Of a stretch of 37,614 bases of DNA, positions 24,718-30,651 are shown in pieces. The notes under the pieces were generated by a model that was given only the letters and a program-made list of their open reading frames with translations, was not told the DNA's origin and did no database searches. Every line of letters begins with the position of its first letter. Position 1 is the stretch's first letter. The stretch is from positions 1-37,614 of the IMG/VR virus record IMGVR_UViG_3300034103_000711; one strand, written 5' to 3'. The translations under genes were made by a program, and so were the position numbers. Source of the DNA: a virus.

Positions 24718-24852
24718 CGCACAACAGCGGTTACACGCTATTGCCACTCTTGGCTTGATTTAATGTTTGTTTTGTATTTGTTTTATTCATTGCTTAACCA
24801 AAACTTAATTTTGTATATTTGGCAAAATCGTGTAGCCACAAAACGTTATAAC
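24718..24852 (-). other. attC site of cassette C9 (long form)
   Basis: Arms GCGGTTACACGCTATTGCCA and TGGCAAAATCGTGTAGCCAC pair; cores CGCACAAC and GTTATAAC. The loop contains a 19-codon mini-ORF. Confidence 0.88.
24731..24790 (-). CDS. attC-embedded leader mini-ORF
   Basis: A 19-codon frame MNKTNTKQTLNQAKSGNSV inside the attC loop, ending TAA before the recombination point. It shares the TK-TLN-A--GN pattern with the attC-encoded N-terminus of cassette C2. It may be a decayed or non-fused leader; translation is untested. Confidence 0.4.
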   Translation of the reverse strand: MNKTNTKQTLNQAKSGNSV

Positions 24853-24857
24853 TCATT

Positions 24858-25169
24858 TTACCGAGTGCTAACAGATAGATTATTTCCTGTAATTACAATT
24901 TGTTCTTTTTTAGTTGAATTATATTTGTGCTTAAACAATAATCTTTCTGCATAATTAATTAATGCATTTAAATAATTTTTCCTATTGTACTCTTCGCTTG
25001 TCATATCGAATAGATTAATAAAAGATAATTTAAAACTTTCGCTTTCCCAATCTTCTTTTTTATTTTTTAAATTTACCATCAAAGTATTATAAGATAATTT
25101 TGATTTTTCTATAACACCATCAATAAAATTTTTAGCTCTTATTTCGTGTTCTTGTGCTTTTGAAATCAT
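24858..25169 (-). CDS. Cassette C9: hypothetical protein
   Basis: A 103-residue, highly helical charged protein starting MISKAQEHEIRAKNFIDGVI, with MTSEEYNRKNYLNALINYAE in the C-terminal half. No family is recognised. It starts 12 bases inside its cassette. Boundary tags GTTATAACTC and GAGTTATAAC are perfectly inverted. Confidence 0.75.
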   Translation of the reverse strand: MISKAQEHEIRAKNFIDGVIEKSKLSYNTLMVNLKNKKEDWESESFKLSFINLFDMTSEEYNRKNYLNALINYAERLLFKHKYNSTKKEQIVITGNNLSVSTR

Positions 25170-25180
25170 AATAAAAACGA

Positions 25181-25317
25181 GTTATAACAGCAATTACACG
25201 CTATTGCTACATTGTGATTAATTTAGTGATTGTTTTGTACCTTTCAATTCCGTGTTAAACTGAAAGATGGCTTTGTGTTTTTACGCAACAGACGTGTAGT
25301 TGCGAAACGTTACCGGC
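25181..25317 (-). other. attC site of cassette C8 (long form)
   Basis: Arms GCAATTACACGCTATTGC and GCAACAGACGTGTAGTTGC pair; cores GTTATAAC and GTTACCGGC. The loop includes AACACAAA on the coding strand but no start codon in use. Confidence 0.86.
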
Positions 25318-26017
25318 AAGCGAACCGACCCCACTGCAATGCGATAGCCTCTGCGACACCCTTAAATGTCTTTGACCGGAGTTTTGCTCGTTCTGGTCCA
25401 GGTGGCAAGTAGTGAAGTCTTTGTGCTTCGTTTTTCGGTAATCGTTTCCATTCATCTTTTACGTCTTTTGTTGGTTTCAGTTTTGGCAATCCTTTCAGCC
25501 AAAAACAAGTTGCCTTGCTTTCAGTATGCCCAAACTGATAAGGTTGTATGCACTGGTCGTATTTTCTGCCTATCAATTCCACTGCATATTTGTGTGGTAT
25601 AGGGTTTTCAATAGCTATCAATGGTATTGGAGCATTTAATAAGGCTTTGAAAAATTCAGCACCTTGTTTTAAGTTTTTCCACCTTTCTTCATTCCTGCTT
25701 CCGTCTTTATTCCACAACCAGCACACACCACTATTTGTAAGATAGGTGCAAGTCGGGTGTCCTATCATCATATCCCAGCCGTCATTTAATACTTTCAAAA
25801 CATCGCCTTTTATGTGCCATTCAGGGTGTCCGCCGCTGCAATCTTGCAAGTCGCAGCTATAAGCATCAAAACCAAGTTTACGCAGTTCTATTGTTGTGGC
25901 CTGACTTTCCTCACAAGCAACAAGAACACGAACGCCAGCCGGTAACACTGCATTGGCAATATTGCCGCTGACGTGCATATCCTGGTCATTTGTAAATAAA
26001 TCAAACTGTGTACTCAT
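25310..26017 (-). CDS. Cassette C8: cytosine-C5 DNA methyltransferase-like protein
   Basis: A 235-residue protein. RVLVACEESQATTIELRKLG (30-49) is a SAM-binding start, DAYSCDLQD (51-59) gives the acidic ligand, WDMMIGHPTCTYL (81-93) stands where C5 methyltransferases have the catalytic PC loop, and IAIENP (134-139) matches the ENV-type motif. The PC loop here is GHPTCT, so activity is uncertain; related phage proteins are common. The first 24 codons come from the attC of C7, and the junction is between Val24 and Leu25 (GTG TTA). The gene is clearly richer in G+C than its neighbours, suggesting recent arrival. Confidence 0.85.
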   Translation of the reverse strand: MSTQFDLFTNDQDMHVSGNIANAVLPAGVRVLVACEESQATTIELRKLGFDAYSCDLQDCSGGHPEWHIKGDVLKVLNDGWDMMIGHPTCTYLTNSGVCWLWNKDGSRNEERWKNLKQGAEFFKALLNAPIPLIAIENPIPHKYAVELIGRKYDQCIQPYQFGHTESKATCFWLKGLPKLKPTKDVKDEWKRLPKNEAQRLHYLPPGPERAKLRSKTFKGVAEAIALQWGRFACR

Positions 26018-26072
26018 ACTGAACTTTAGTTTTTCAAAATCGGCAACATCGCCAATGCTTTTACGTTACCAG
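25938..26072 (-). other. attC site of cassette C7 (long form)
   Basis: Arms GCATTGGCAATATTGCCG and CGGCAACATCGCCAATGC pair; cores GCCGGTAAC and GTTACCAG. It encodes the first 24 residues of the methyltransferase-like protein. Confidence 0.88.
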
Positions 26073-26077
26073 TAATG

Positions 26078-26371
26078 TTATTTAGCAACATCGCTAAAAA
26101 AACTCGGACAAATAACTTGTATCATTTCTTTAGCATCATTTTGCATTTTAGTTCCTTTCACGGAAATCCATAAAGCATTTGACAAGTAAGACAAATAATC
26201 AACGCTACCTGTTGAAAGCGGACTATTTAAACTTTGAAATTCGTGATTAAGATTAAACATCTTTCCTTCTTTTGTCTTATTAAACTTCAATAACCAGTTT
26301 TCGTGAGAAACACTACTGGTAACATCGGTTTTGGGTTCAGCTTTTTCGCTTGGGTTAATTTCTTTAGTCAT
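26078..26371 (-). CDS. Cassette C7: hypothetical protein starting in attC
   Basis: A 97-residue protein: leader MTKEINPSEKAEPKTD from the attC of C6, then VTSSVSHENWLLKFNKTKEG and STGSVDYLSYLSNALWISV, ending FFSDVAK. It is helix-rich with no recognised family. The junction is in Val17 (GAT GTT ACC). An AACACAAAATG start context is visible. Confidence 0.75.
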   Translation of the reverse strand: MTKEINPSEKAEPKTDVTSSVSHENWLLKFNKTKEGKMFNLNHEFQSLNSPLSTGSVDYLSYLSNALWISVKGTKMQNDAKEMIQVICPSFFSDVAK

Positions 26372-26454
26372 TTTGTGTTTGTTTTTTAATTGTTAATCCG
26401 AAAATTGGTTTTGTACTTTCACAAGCCGAAACCAAAGCCGAGAACCGTTGTGCG
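26316..26454 (-). other. attC site of cassette C6 (long form)
   Basis: Arms ATCGGTTTTGGGTTCAGCTT and AAGCCGAAACCAAAGCCGA pair with a bulge; cores CTGGTAAC and GTTGTGCG. The right end is identical to that of the C10 site over more than 20 bases. Confidence 0.88.
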
Positions 26455-26492
26455 AGATGCTAGGAAACCGCATCAGAAACGACTAATTCTTA

Positions 26493-27008
26493 TCAAAAAA
26501 TAGCACCACATTTGCAGTATTTCTTTTCTGATTGTATTGAATTTTGCATCCAACTATCTCCATTGCAAGTAGGGCAATTTAAACATGAAACAGTGTTTTG
26601 TTGTAAAGTTTCATTTACAATATCAGAAACAACTAATTCTTCTCCAGTTAGAGCAAAATAAAGGTTTTGAAGTTGGTGAACGTATTTAATATGACCGTTT
26701 TTAAAAGCATAATACTTACCATCTTGAACCAAATCGCATTCAGCACTATTCCAATTAAAAAATCCTATTTTTGCCCTTGTTGGTATTTTAATTTCTGCCC
26801 AATCACCATTTTTTTTAAACCCAAACTTAACCAGCCATTCCTCTGTTAGTGGGATTGGATTAAAAATTCTTAATGCAAAACAGCCAAAGGTATCTGTTTT
26901 ATCATTATTAAAAATCCTAATTGTACTGTCTGAATGAATAGATGAAACTTCGCATATTTCATTATTTTTATCTATTAAATTCCCAATTCTTAATTCTTTT
27001 GCAGTCAT
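26493..27008 (-). CDS. Cassette C6: phage-type protein with Cys-rich tail
   Basis: A 171-residue protein. MTAKELRIGNLIDKNNEICE at the start, NPIPLTEEWLVKFGFKK in the middle and KYVHQLQNLYFALTGEEL near 120-137 define a family common in Bacteroidota phages and prophages. The C-terminal 35 residues add a Cys cluster (CLNCPTCNG, KYCKCGAIF) that could bind zinc. Function is unknown. It has its own start after a leader with ATATTAACTTATAAAT. Confidence 0.88.
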   Translation of the reverse strand: MTAKELRIGNLIDKNNEICEVSSIHSDSTIRIFNNDKTDTFGCFALRIFNPIPLTEEWLVKFGFKKNGDWAEIKIPTRAKIGFFNWNSAECDLVQDGKYYAFKNGHIKYVHQLQNLYFALTGEELVVSDIVNETLQQNTVSCLNCPTCNGDSWMQNSIQSEKKYCKCGAIF

Positions 27009-27045
27009 AATTTTTTATTTATAAGTTAATATTTAAAAGCACCAT

Positions 27046-27187
27046 CGCACAACAGCCGTTTGCATCAATGGCTTTGCTTGCGTAATGTTTGCAATGGCAC
27101 AGGTTTTTAATTTAAAGTTTTGTTTATATTTGTAATCGTTTGTGTTTTAGGCACGCCACTAATGCAAGCGGGCGAAACGTTATAAGC
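27046..27187 (-). other. attC site of cassette C5 (long form)
   Basis: Arms GCCGTTTGCATCAATGGC and GCCACTAATGCAAGCGGGC pair with mismatches; cores CGCACAAC and GTTATAAGC. The coding-strand loop carries AACACAAA but no used start codon. Confidence 0.85.
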
Positions 27188-27191
27188 AACC

Positions 27192-27380
27192 CTAAAAACC
27201 GCCTTCTTCGACAAATTCCTGAACTGACTTATCTGTATAACTTGCTAAATCATTTACGACATTTAACAGGTGGTTAATCATATCCTCCATTTCTTTTGGA
27301 CTTGATTTAAAAATAGTTGTTTCAATTTCATCAACCTTTAATTCTACAAAGGCGTGTGTTCTTCTTACTTTAATTTCCAT
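27192..27380 (-). CDS. Cassette C5: hypothetical protein
   Basis: A 62-residue protein starting MEIKVRRTHAFVELKVDEIE, with a helical MEDMINHLLNVVNDLASYTD and acidic end VEEGGF. No family is recognised. It has its own start 43 bases inside the cassette, preceded by TTAACAATTAAA. Confidence 0.78.
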   Translation of the reverse strand: MEIKVRRTHAFVELKVDEIETTIFKSSPKEMEDMINHLLNVVNDLASYTDKSVQEFVEEGGF

Positions 27381-27422
27381 TTTGTTATTTATTTAATTGT
27401 TAATAATCATTCAATAAGGGCA

Positions 27423-27498
27423 GCTTATAACAGCACATACACGCTATTTTCCCTCCCTCAATCCAACGCTCACAGCGTGTATCTGCAAAACGTTAGGC
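27423..27498 (-). other. attC site of cassette C4 (short form)
   Basis: The shortest site, 76 bases. Arms GCACATACACGCT and AGCGTGTATCTGC pair; cores GCTTATAAC and GTTAGGC. Confidence 0.88.
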
Positions 27499-27702
27499 AC
27501 AATAAAAAGCATTATAAAGTTCATCTGCTAAATTCAATCCGTTTTTTAAAGCATTATATGTTACATCTGCAACATCGTCAGGGTCGCAACCCTTAGCTAC
27601 ATAAATTGCACCTATTAAAGCAATCGGTAAAGGCTTTTTACTGATGCCTAACAGCACATTTGCGTCAGTGGCGGTTTCGTGTTTCAAATTATGTTCTGTC
27701 AT
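27493..27702 (-). CDS. Cassette C4: hypothetical protein starting in attC
   Basis: A 69-residue protein: leader MTEHNLKHETATDANVL from the attC of C3, then LGISKKPLPIALIGAIYVAK and GCDPDDVADVTYNALKNGL, with a hydrophobic segment and acidic helix. The frame is open further upstream (to 27831), but that would overlap the stop of C3; ATG 27702 matches the other cassettes. The junction lies between Leu17 and Leu18 (CTG TTA). TAA lies in its own core. Confidence 0.75.
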   Translation of the reverse strand: MTEHNLKHETATDANVLLGISKKPLPIALIGAIYVAKGCDPDDVADVTYNALKNGLNLADELYNAFYCA

Positions 27703-27778
27703 ATCATTAAGTTTAGTGTTTAAAATCAACTGTGGTGGTTCAATGCGCCACCGAACGCAAATCTGCAAAACGTTAGCA
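27646..27778 (-). other. attC site of cassette C3 (long form)
   Basis: Arms GCACATTTGCGTCAGTGGCG and GCGCCACCGAACGCAAATCT pair; cores GCCTAAC and GTTAGCA. It holds the C4 start codon. Confidence 0.88.
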
Positions 27779-27805
27779 AACAGCTTAGGACTTAGATTGA
27801 AATAA

Positions 27806-28222
27806 TTAAGGTTTTTCGTAAATGTTGCCAATTATTTCTAAATATGGCATTTCTTGATATAATTGACAATTAAAATGCTCATTATCATTAATAATAAAAG
27901 AAGCTGTTTTTTTATGAAACTTAACTACACCCATTTTTCCATAATTAGTTTTTACAATATCGCCTTCATAAATTTCTTTACCATTTTTATCAATTAATCC
28001 AGTAAATTGCATAACTTGAAAATTTCTACAAGCAAACAAATCGTTTATAGGTTCGCTTTCAAAAAAGCAAAATCTATCTCCATAAAGCATTTCCATTTCA
28101 CAAATATCTTCTTCATAGTTAAGTTCGCCAAAATTGCCCCAAAACCTAAATTTTAAAAGCCGATTTGCTAACAGCGGTTTCACAAGATTGTTGCTTTCCG
28201 CATTTTTTGAAAGTTCAGTCAT
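27806..28222 (-). CDS. Cassette C3: YopX family protein starting in attC
   Basis: A 138-residue protein of the YopX phage family: LKFRFWGNFG after the leader, QVMQFTGLIDKNGKEIYEGD (74-93), GKMGVVKFHKK and a terminal LEIIGNIYEKP are its classic elements. YopX proteins are common phage genes of unknown biochemical role. The leader MTELSKNAESNNLVKPL is encoded by the attC of C2; the junction is between Leu17 and Leu18 (CTG TTA). Confidence 0.9.
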   Translation of the reverse strand: MTELSKNAESNNLVKPLLANRLLKFRFWGNFGELNYEEDICEMEMLYGDRFCFFESEPINDLFACRNFQVMQFTGLIDKNGKEIYEGDIVKTNYGKMGVVKFHKKTASFIINDNEHFNCQLYQEMPYLEIIGNIYEKP

Positions 28223-28300
28223 AATTTTATAGTTTAGTTATTATTTATTAAGTTTGTTTTTAAATCGGCAACAACCTCGTGAAGCCACATACGTTATATA
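28164..28300 (-). other. attC site of cassette C2 (long form)
   Basis: Arms GCGGTTTCACAAGATTGTTG and CAACAACCTCGTGAAGCCAC pair; cores TTTGCTAAC and GTTATATA. The loop holds the start of the YopX protein. Confidence 0.88.
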
Positions 28301-28527
28301 ATAGCATACAACCTGTCGTTGCAACAACCATTTAAACAAGAAATACCACTTCCACCATTATCATATTTAACATAGATATTATAGATATTTTCTATTTCTG
28401 TTATCGTTCCTTTATCGCCATCTTTATCAATAACTTTCTGTCCTACAAAAATGCCATCACATAACAGTGGTTTTGACTTATTGCCGTTTTCGGCTTCATT
28501 TAATGTTGGTTTTGTGTCTTTAAGCAT
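28294..28527 (-). CDS. Cassette C2: small hypothetical protein starting in attC
   Basis: A 77-residue protein. Leader MLKDTKPTLNEAENGNKSKPL comes from the attC of the tRNA cassette, then LCDGIFVGQKVIDKDGDKG and a beta-rich SH3-like body (TITEIENIYNIYVKY), ending with CLNGCCNDRLYAII. A GTG start at 28581 would add 18 residues; ATG 28527 follows AAAACT and matches the other leaders. The junction is CTG TTA. TAA is part of its own core (ATATAAC). Confidence 0.72.
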   Translation of the reverse strand: MLKDTKPTLNEAENGNKSKPLLCDGIFVGQKVIDKDGDKGTITEIENIYNIYVKYDNGGSGISCLNGCCNDRLYAII

Positions 28528-28612
28528 AGTTTTAAATTTAAGATTAGTTTGTACTTGGTTATTTAGTTTTTGGCTCGCCACAACGACGACAAAGCCGAAA
28601 ACCGTTATGGTT
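28453..28612 (-). other. attC site of tRNA cassette C1 (long form)
   Basis: Imperfect arms AGTGGTTTTGACTTATTGCC and GACGACAAAGCCGAAAACC; cores CACATAAC and GTTATGGTT. Pairing is weaker than in the other sites. Confidence 0.75.
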
Positions 28613-28621
28613 AATAATTTG

Positions 28622-28693
28622 TAGCGGGAGAAGGAATCGAACCTCCGACCTTTAGGAAATCAGCCTAACAAGCTACCTCTGCTCTATCCCGCA
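28622..28693 (-). tRNA. tRNA-Ile(GAU)-like, alone in cassette C1
   Basis: The minus strand folds as a full cloverleaf of 72 bases: acceptor TGCGGGA/TCCCGCT (first pair T-T mismatched), TA at 8-9, D stem GAGC/GCTT with AGAGGTA loop, anticodon stem TTAGG/CCTAA with loop CTGATTT, variable AGGTC, T arm GGAGG-TTCGATT-CCTTC and discriminator A. The anticodon is GAT. T at position 37 and the mismatched first pair are unusual. CCA is not encoded. It is bounded by GTTATGGTTA and TAACCATAAC, so it forms a complete cassette without an ORF. Confidence 0.8.
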
Positions 28694-28796
28694 ATTTATA
28701 AGATTCTATTTTAAGCGGAATCTTAAACGCTTTTTGAGTATTCTATTTTTTTACTTTTTAATTCGGCAACTTCTCCTTTCTTTTAAATATTACTAA

Positions 28797-28860
28797 CCAT
28801 AACAGCAGGTAATCGATATTGTGGCTTTTGGTTTGATTTATAATTAATTTTGAACTTGTA
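28797..28860 (-). other. Half attC at the right end of the array
   Basis: The core CCATAAC and the left arm plus loop match the left half of the C15 site (52 of 60 bases), but the right arm and right core are absent; the RHH-like gene follows. This marks the truncated upstream border of the array. Confidence 0.8.
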
Positions 28861-28875
28861 AAAAATCTTTACAAG

Positions 28876-29016
28876 TTAATTCATAACTTCATTAACAGCT
28901 TTCCTACTTATTTCTCTAATCTTTTTCTTGCCTAATTTTTTAATCGTTTCCAATTCAAAAAATATAGTTACACGCTCTTTTACTTTTTCTCTATTCTCAA
29001 ACTTCGGTCTTGCCAT
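28876..29016 (-). CDS. Small ribbon-helix-helix-like protein (right flank of cassette array)
   Basis: A 46-residue protein starting MARPKFENREKVKERVTIFF, followed by ELETIKKLGKKKIREISRKA and VNEVMN. A beta strand (VTIFF) then two helices, the second with an ISRKAVNE pattern, resembles CopG/Arc-type repressors. It ends 16 bases from the half attC, and the corresponding left-flank gene is also RHH-like. It is the last gene of the conserved early block before the array. Confidence 0.6.
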   Translation of the reverse strand: MARPKFENREKVKERVTIFFELETIKKLGKKKIREISRKAVNEVMN

Positions 29017-29078
29017 ATCTTTTTTTTACAAAAATAATAATTAAAATGACACTAAAACTATTATAGTGTAATTTATAA

Positions 29079-29330
29079 TCATTCTAAATTAACTTTACTT
29101 TGGTAAATTATAAACACCTCTTCATTTTCAAGGTCAAAAGAAATATGTTTATTACTTGCCTGTTGTAAAGATTTCTGAATAATAAATATCTGGTGAAAGG
29201 TGTAAGCTTTTTTCAAGTATTTATCACCGTATAATGGCGTTGATTTTAAGTTGTGGAATTTTACAATTCTGCTTATAGTGTCATAATTTACCCCACATAC
29301 TTTTGCTATATCGTTTATCGTGTACATCAT
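29079..29330 (-). CDS. MerR/excisionase-like HTH protein
   Basis: An 83-residue protein starting MMYTINDIAKVCGVNYDTIS. YTINDIAKVCGVNYDTISRIVKFHNL is a winged helix of the MerR/excisionase type; the remainder has a helix (FHQIFIIQKSLQQ) and an acidic tail. It overlaps the ATPase gene by 4 bases, so it is co-transcribed with the replication genes. It could be a regulator or helicase-loader partner. Confidence 0.72.
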   Translation of the reverse strand: MMYTINDIAKVCGVNYDTISRIVKFHNLKSTPLYGDKYLKKAYTFHQIFIIQKSLQQASNKHISFDLENEEVFIIYQSKVNLE

Positions 29331-30166
29331 AATTTAAAGTTATCAAGTAAATAAGGCAAAGCATGTTTATTAATATCAAAAGCAAATTCATCAAATTGGT
29401 AACCTCTGGAGTAGGGATTATTAACTTTAACAGTTCCATCAGCTTCAACTTCTAAATTAATAACTGTTTCTGCTTTTTTCAAAACATAAGTTCCCAAATG
29501 CCCTAAGGGTTTACCAGTTAAACCGCTCTTGTGAATAATTGTAGTAATGTGTAAATTGTACTCATAAGACCATTTTAAGATATAATCAGAAGCTTCTTTA
29601 CTCATAACAATATCATTCGTATTTTCAACTAAATCAGCTATTCCATCAATAGAAAGCAGTTTTATATCTTCGGTAAAATAACGTTTCTGATTTTTCAAAA
29701 GTGTATCAATCATAAACAACCGCTCTTGACTTGATTTATGTCGTGTTGCAAATCCTTTATAGTTTACATATTTTGCGCCAGTCATATCCTGTATACGTCT
29801 AAAAGTCCTTTGAGTATAGTATTTTCCCTGTTCAGTATCAAAGTCCGCAATACCAAATTCTTTATGTCGATGGCTTTTTATATTTGGAAATAACAAATTA
29901 GCTTTTCCACCAATGTAGCACCCAAGTAAAGCGGATTTTAAAAATGATTTCTTTGCTTTTGATTGTGCTATAATAGCTGAAAATTCTCCCTCTGTCATTA
30001 CAGGTGTTGGGTACATATTACCTTTGTATTCGTGTTCACCAACTGAAAGCAGTATTTTTGGCTTTTCGATTTCTAAATCTAAATCCACATAACACTCATC
30101 CAGCATAGATAAATAATCTACATTTTCTGTTTTTAAAACATCCTCAAATTTTGGTATTTCAATCAT
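29327..30166 (-). CDS. RecA-fold ATPase / RepA-like replicative helicase
   Basis: A 279-residue ATPase. The P-loop region reads SAIIAQSKAKKSFLKSAL (about 83-100), a variant lacking the usual Gly residues but keeping KKS. IADFDTE (about 126) and LLSIDGIADLV (about 190) supply acidic residues, the latter as Walker B. HLGTYVLKKAETVINLE resembles the sensor part of KaiC/RepA-type helicases. Such proteins serve as helicase in Bacteroidota phages and plasmids. It overlaps its neighbours by 4 bases on each side. Confidence 0.72.
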   Translation of the reverse strand: MIEIPKFEDVLKTENVDYLSMLDECYVDLDLEIEKPKILLSVGEHEYKGNMYPTPVMTEGEFSAIIAQSKAKKSFLKSALLGCYIGGKANLLFPNIKSHRHKEFGIADFDTEQGKYYTQRTFRRIQDMTGAKYVNYKGFATRHKSSQERLFMIDTLLKNQKRYFTEDIKLLSIDGIADLVENTNDIVMSKEASDYILKWSYEYNLHITTIIHKSGLTGKPLGHLGTYVLKKAETVINLEVEADGTVKVNNPYSRGYQFDEFAFDINKHALPYLLDNFKL

Positions 30167-30651
30167 TGTAAATTATTAAAATTGTTTATGCTTTCAGTTA
30201 TTGTTGCATCTAAAGATTTGGTAACTTCTTCTAAAGTCCATTTGTTTACGTTTTTAAAAAAATCAGTACATTCTTTTAGCTTTTCGATTTCATCAGGATA
30301 TTCAATGTAGTGTTTGCTTTCAGGATTAATGCCTTTTGAATAAAGATATTTATTAAATTCTAAATCGTTTAATTTTTGCGCAAACTTTTCATAATGTAAA
30401 TCTAAAGGAAATTTCAAAATATCATTCATTCTTTTTTTTGCGAAAGGAATATCTTTATAATGGTTAATTTCTTGTATAAAAACATAGCAGTATAATTTAG
30501 CAAATAATACATTTTGTTGCTTATTAATTTGCTTTTGCCTATTTACCCATTCTGCTAAAAATGTGATACATTCAAAATCAAATTTACAGGGTTTTATTTG
30601 AGTAGATTTAAACCTGTTAAACAACCACTCGAAAGATTTTTCTATTGTCAT
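30163..30651 (-). CDS. Hypothetical protein of replication operon
   Basis: A 162-residue helical protein starting MTIEKSFEWLFNRFKSTQIK, with FAKLYCYVFIQEINHYKDIP in the middle and NKWTLEEVTKSLDATI near the end. It sits between initiator-like and helicase-like genes with 4-base overlaps, where helicase loaders are often encoded. No loader motif is visible, so the role is unknown. Confidence 0.6.
   Translation of the reverse strand: MTIEKSFEWLFNRFKSTQIKPCKFDFECITFLAEWVNRQKQINKQQNVLFAKLYCYVFIQEINHYKDIPFAKKRMNDILKFPLDLHYEKFAQKLNDLEFNKYLYSKGINPESKHYIEYPDEIEKLKECTDFFKNVNKWTLEEVTKSLDATITESINNFNNLQ

Larger units (their letters stand above)
21251..28860 (-). mobile_element. Integron-type gene cassette array without visible integrase (CALIN-like)
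   Basis: Eighteen cassettes (17 ORFs, one tRNA gene) on the minus strand are separated by 17 attC-like sites of 76-160 bases. Each site carries two imperfect inverted arms and a pair of core boxes (AAC near one end, GTT near the other). Each cassette starts with GTT plus a variable tag, and its own end carries the inverse of that tag (for example GTTAGTGGC...GCCACTAAC in 21251-21519). That reciprocal complementarity is the known signature of integron cassettes. The array ends are broken: half an attC at the right and a lone core at the left. No tyrosine recombinase is in the window. Family facts are known; the inference is that an integrase supplied elsewhere acted on this phage. Confidence 0.92.

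Noticed and set aside
22290-27140. Rightward TAnnTTTG promoters in attC loops (for example TACTTTTG, TATATTTG)
   Set aside because: They are antisense to all cassette genes and arise from the AACACAAA leader boxes and AT-rich loops read on the other strand; kept only as a weak possibility of antisense RNA.
27703-27831. N-terminal extension of cassette C4 gene
   Set aside because: It would overlap the stop region of C3 and cross the whole attC; the ATG at 27702 has the same setting as the other attC starts.
21251-28860. CRISPR array
   Set aside because: Repeats are long, diverged and separated by 200-750 bases of coding sequence; there are no uniform spacers and no cas genes.
21251-28860. 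Series of insertion sequences or MITEs with 8-15-bp terminal inverted repeats
   Set aside because: The inverted tags differ for each unit, no transposase or target duplications are seen, and the repeats between genes have the two-arm attC plan.
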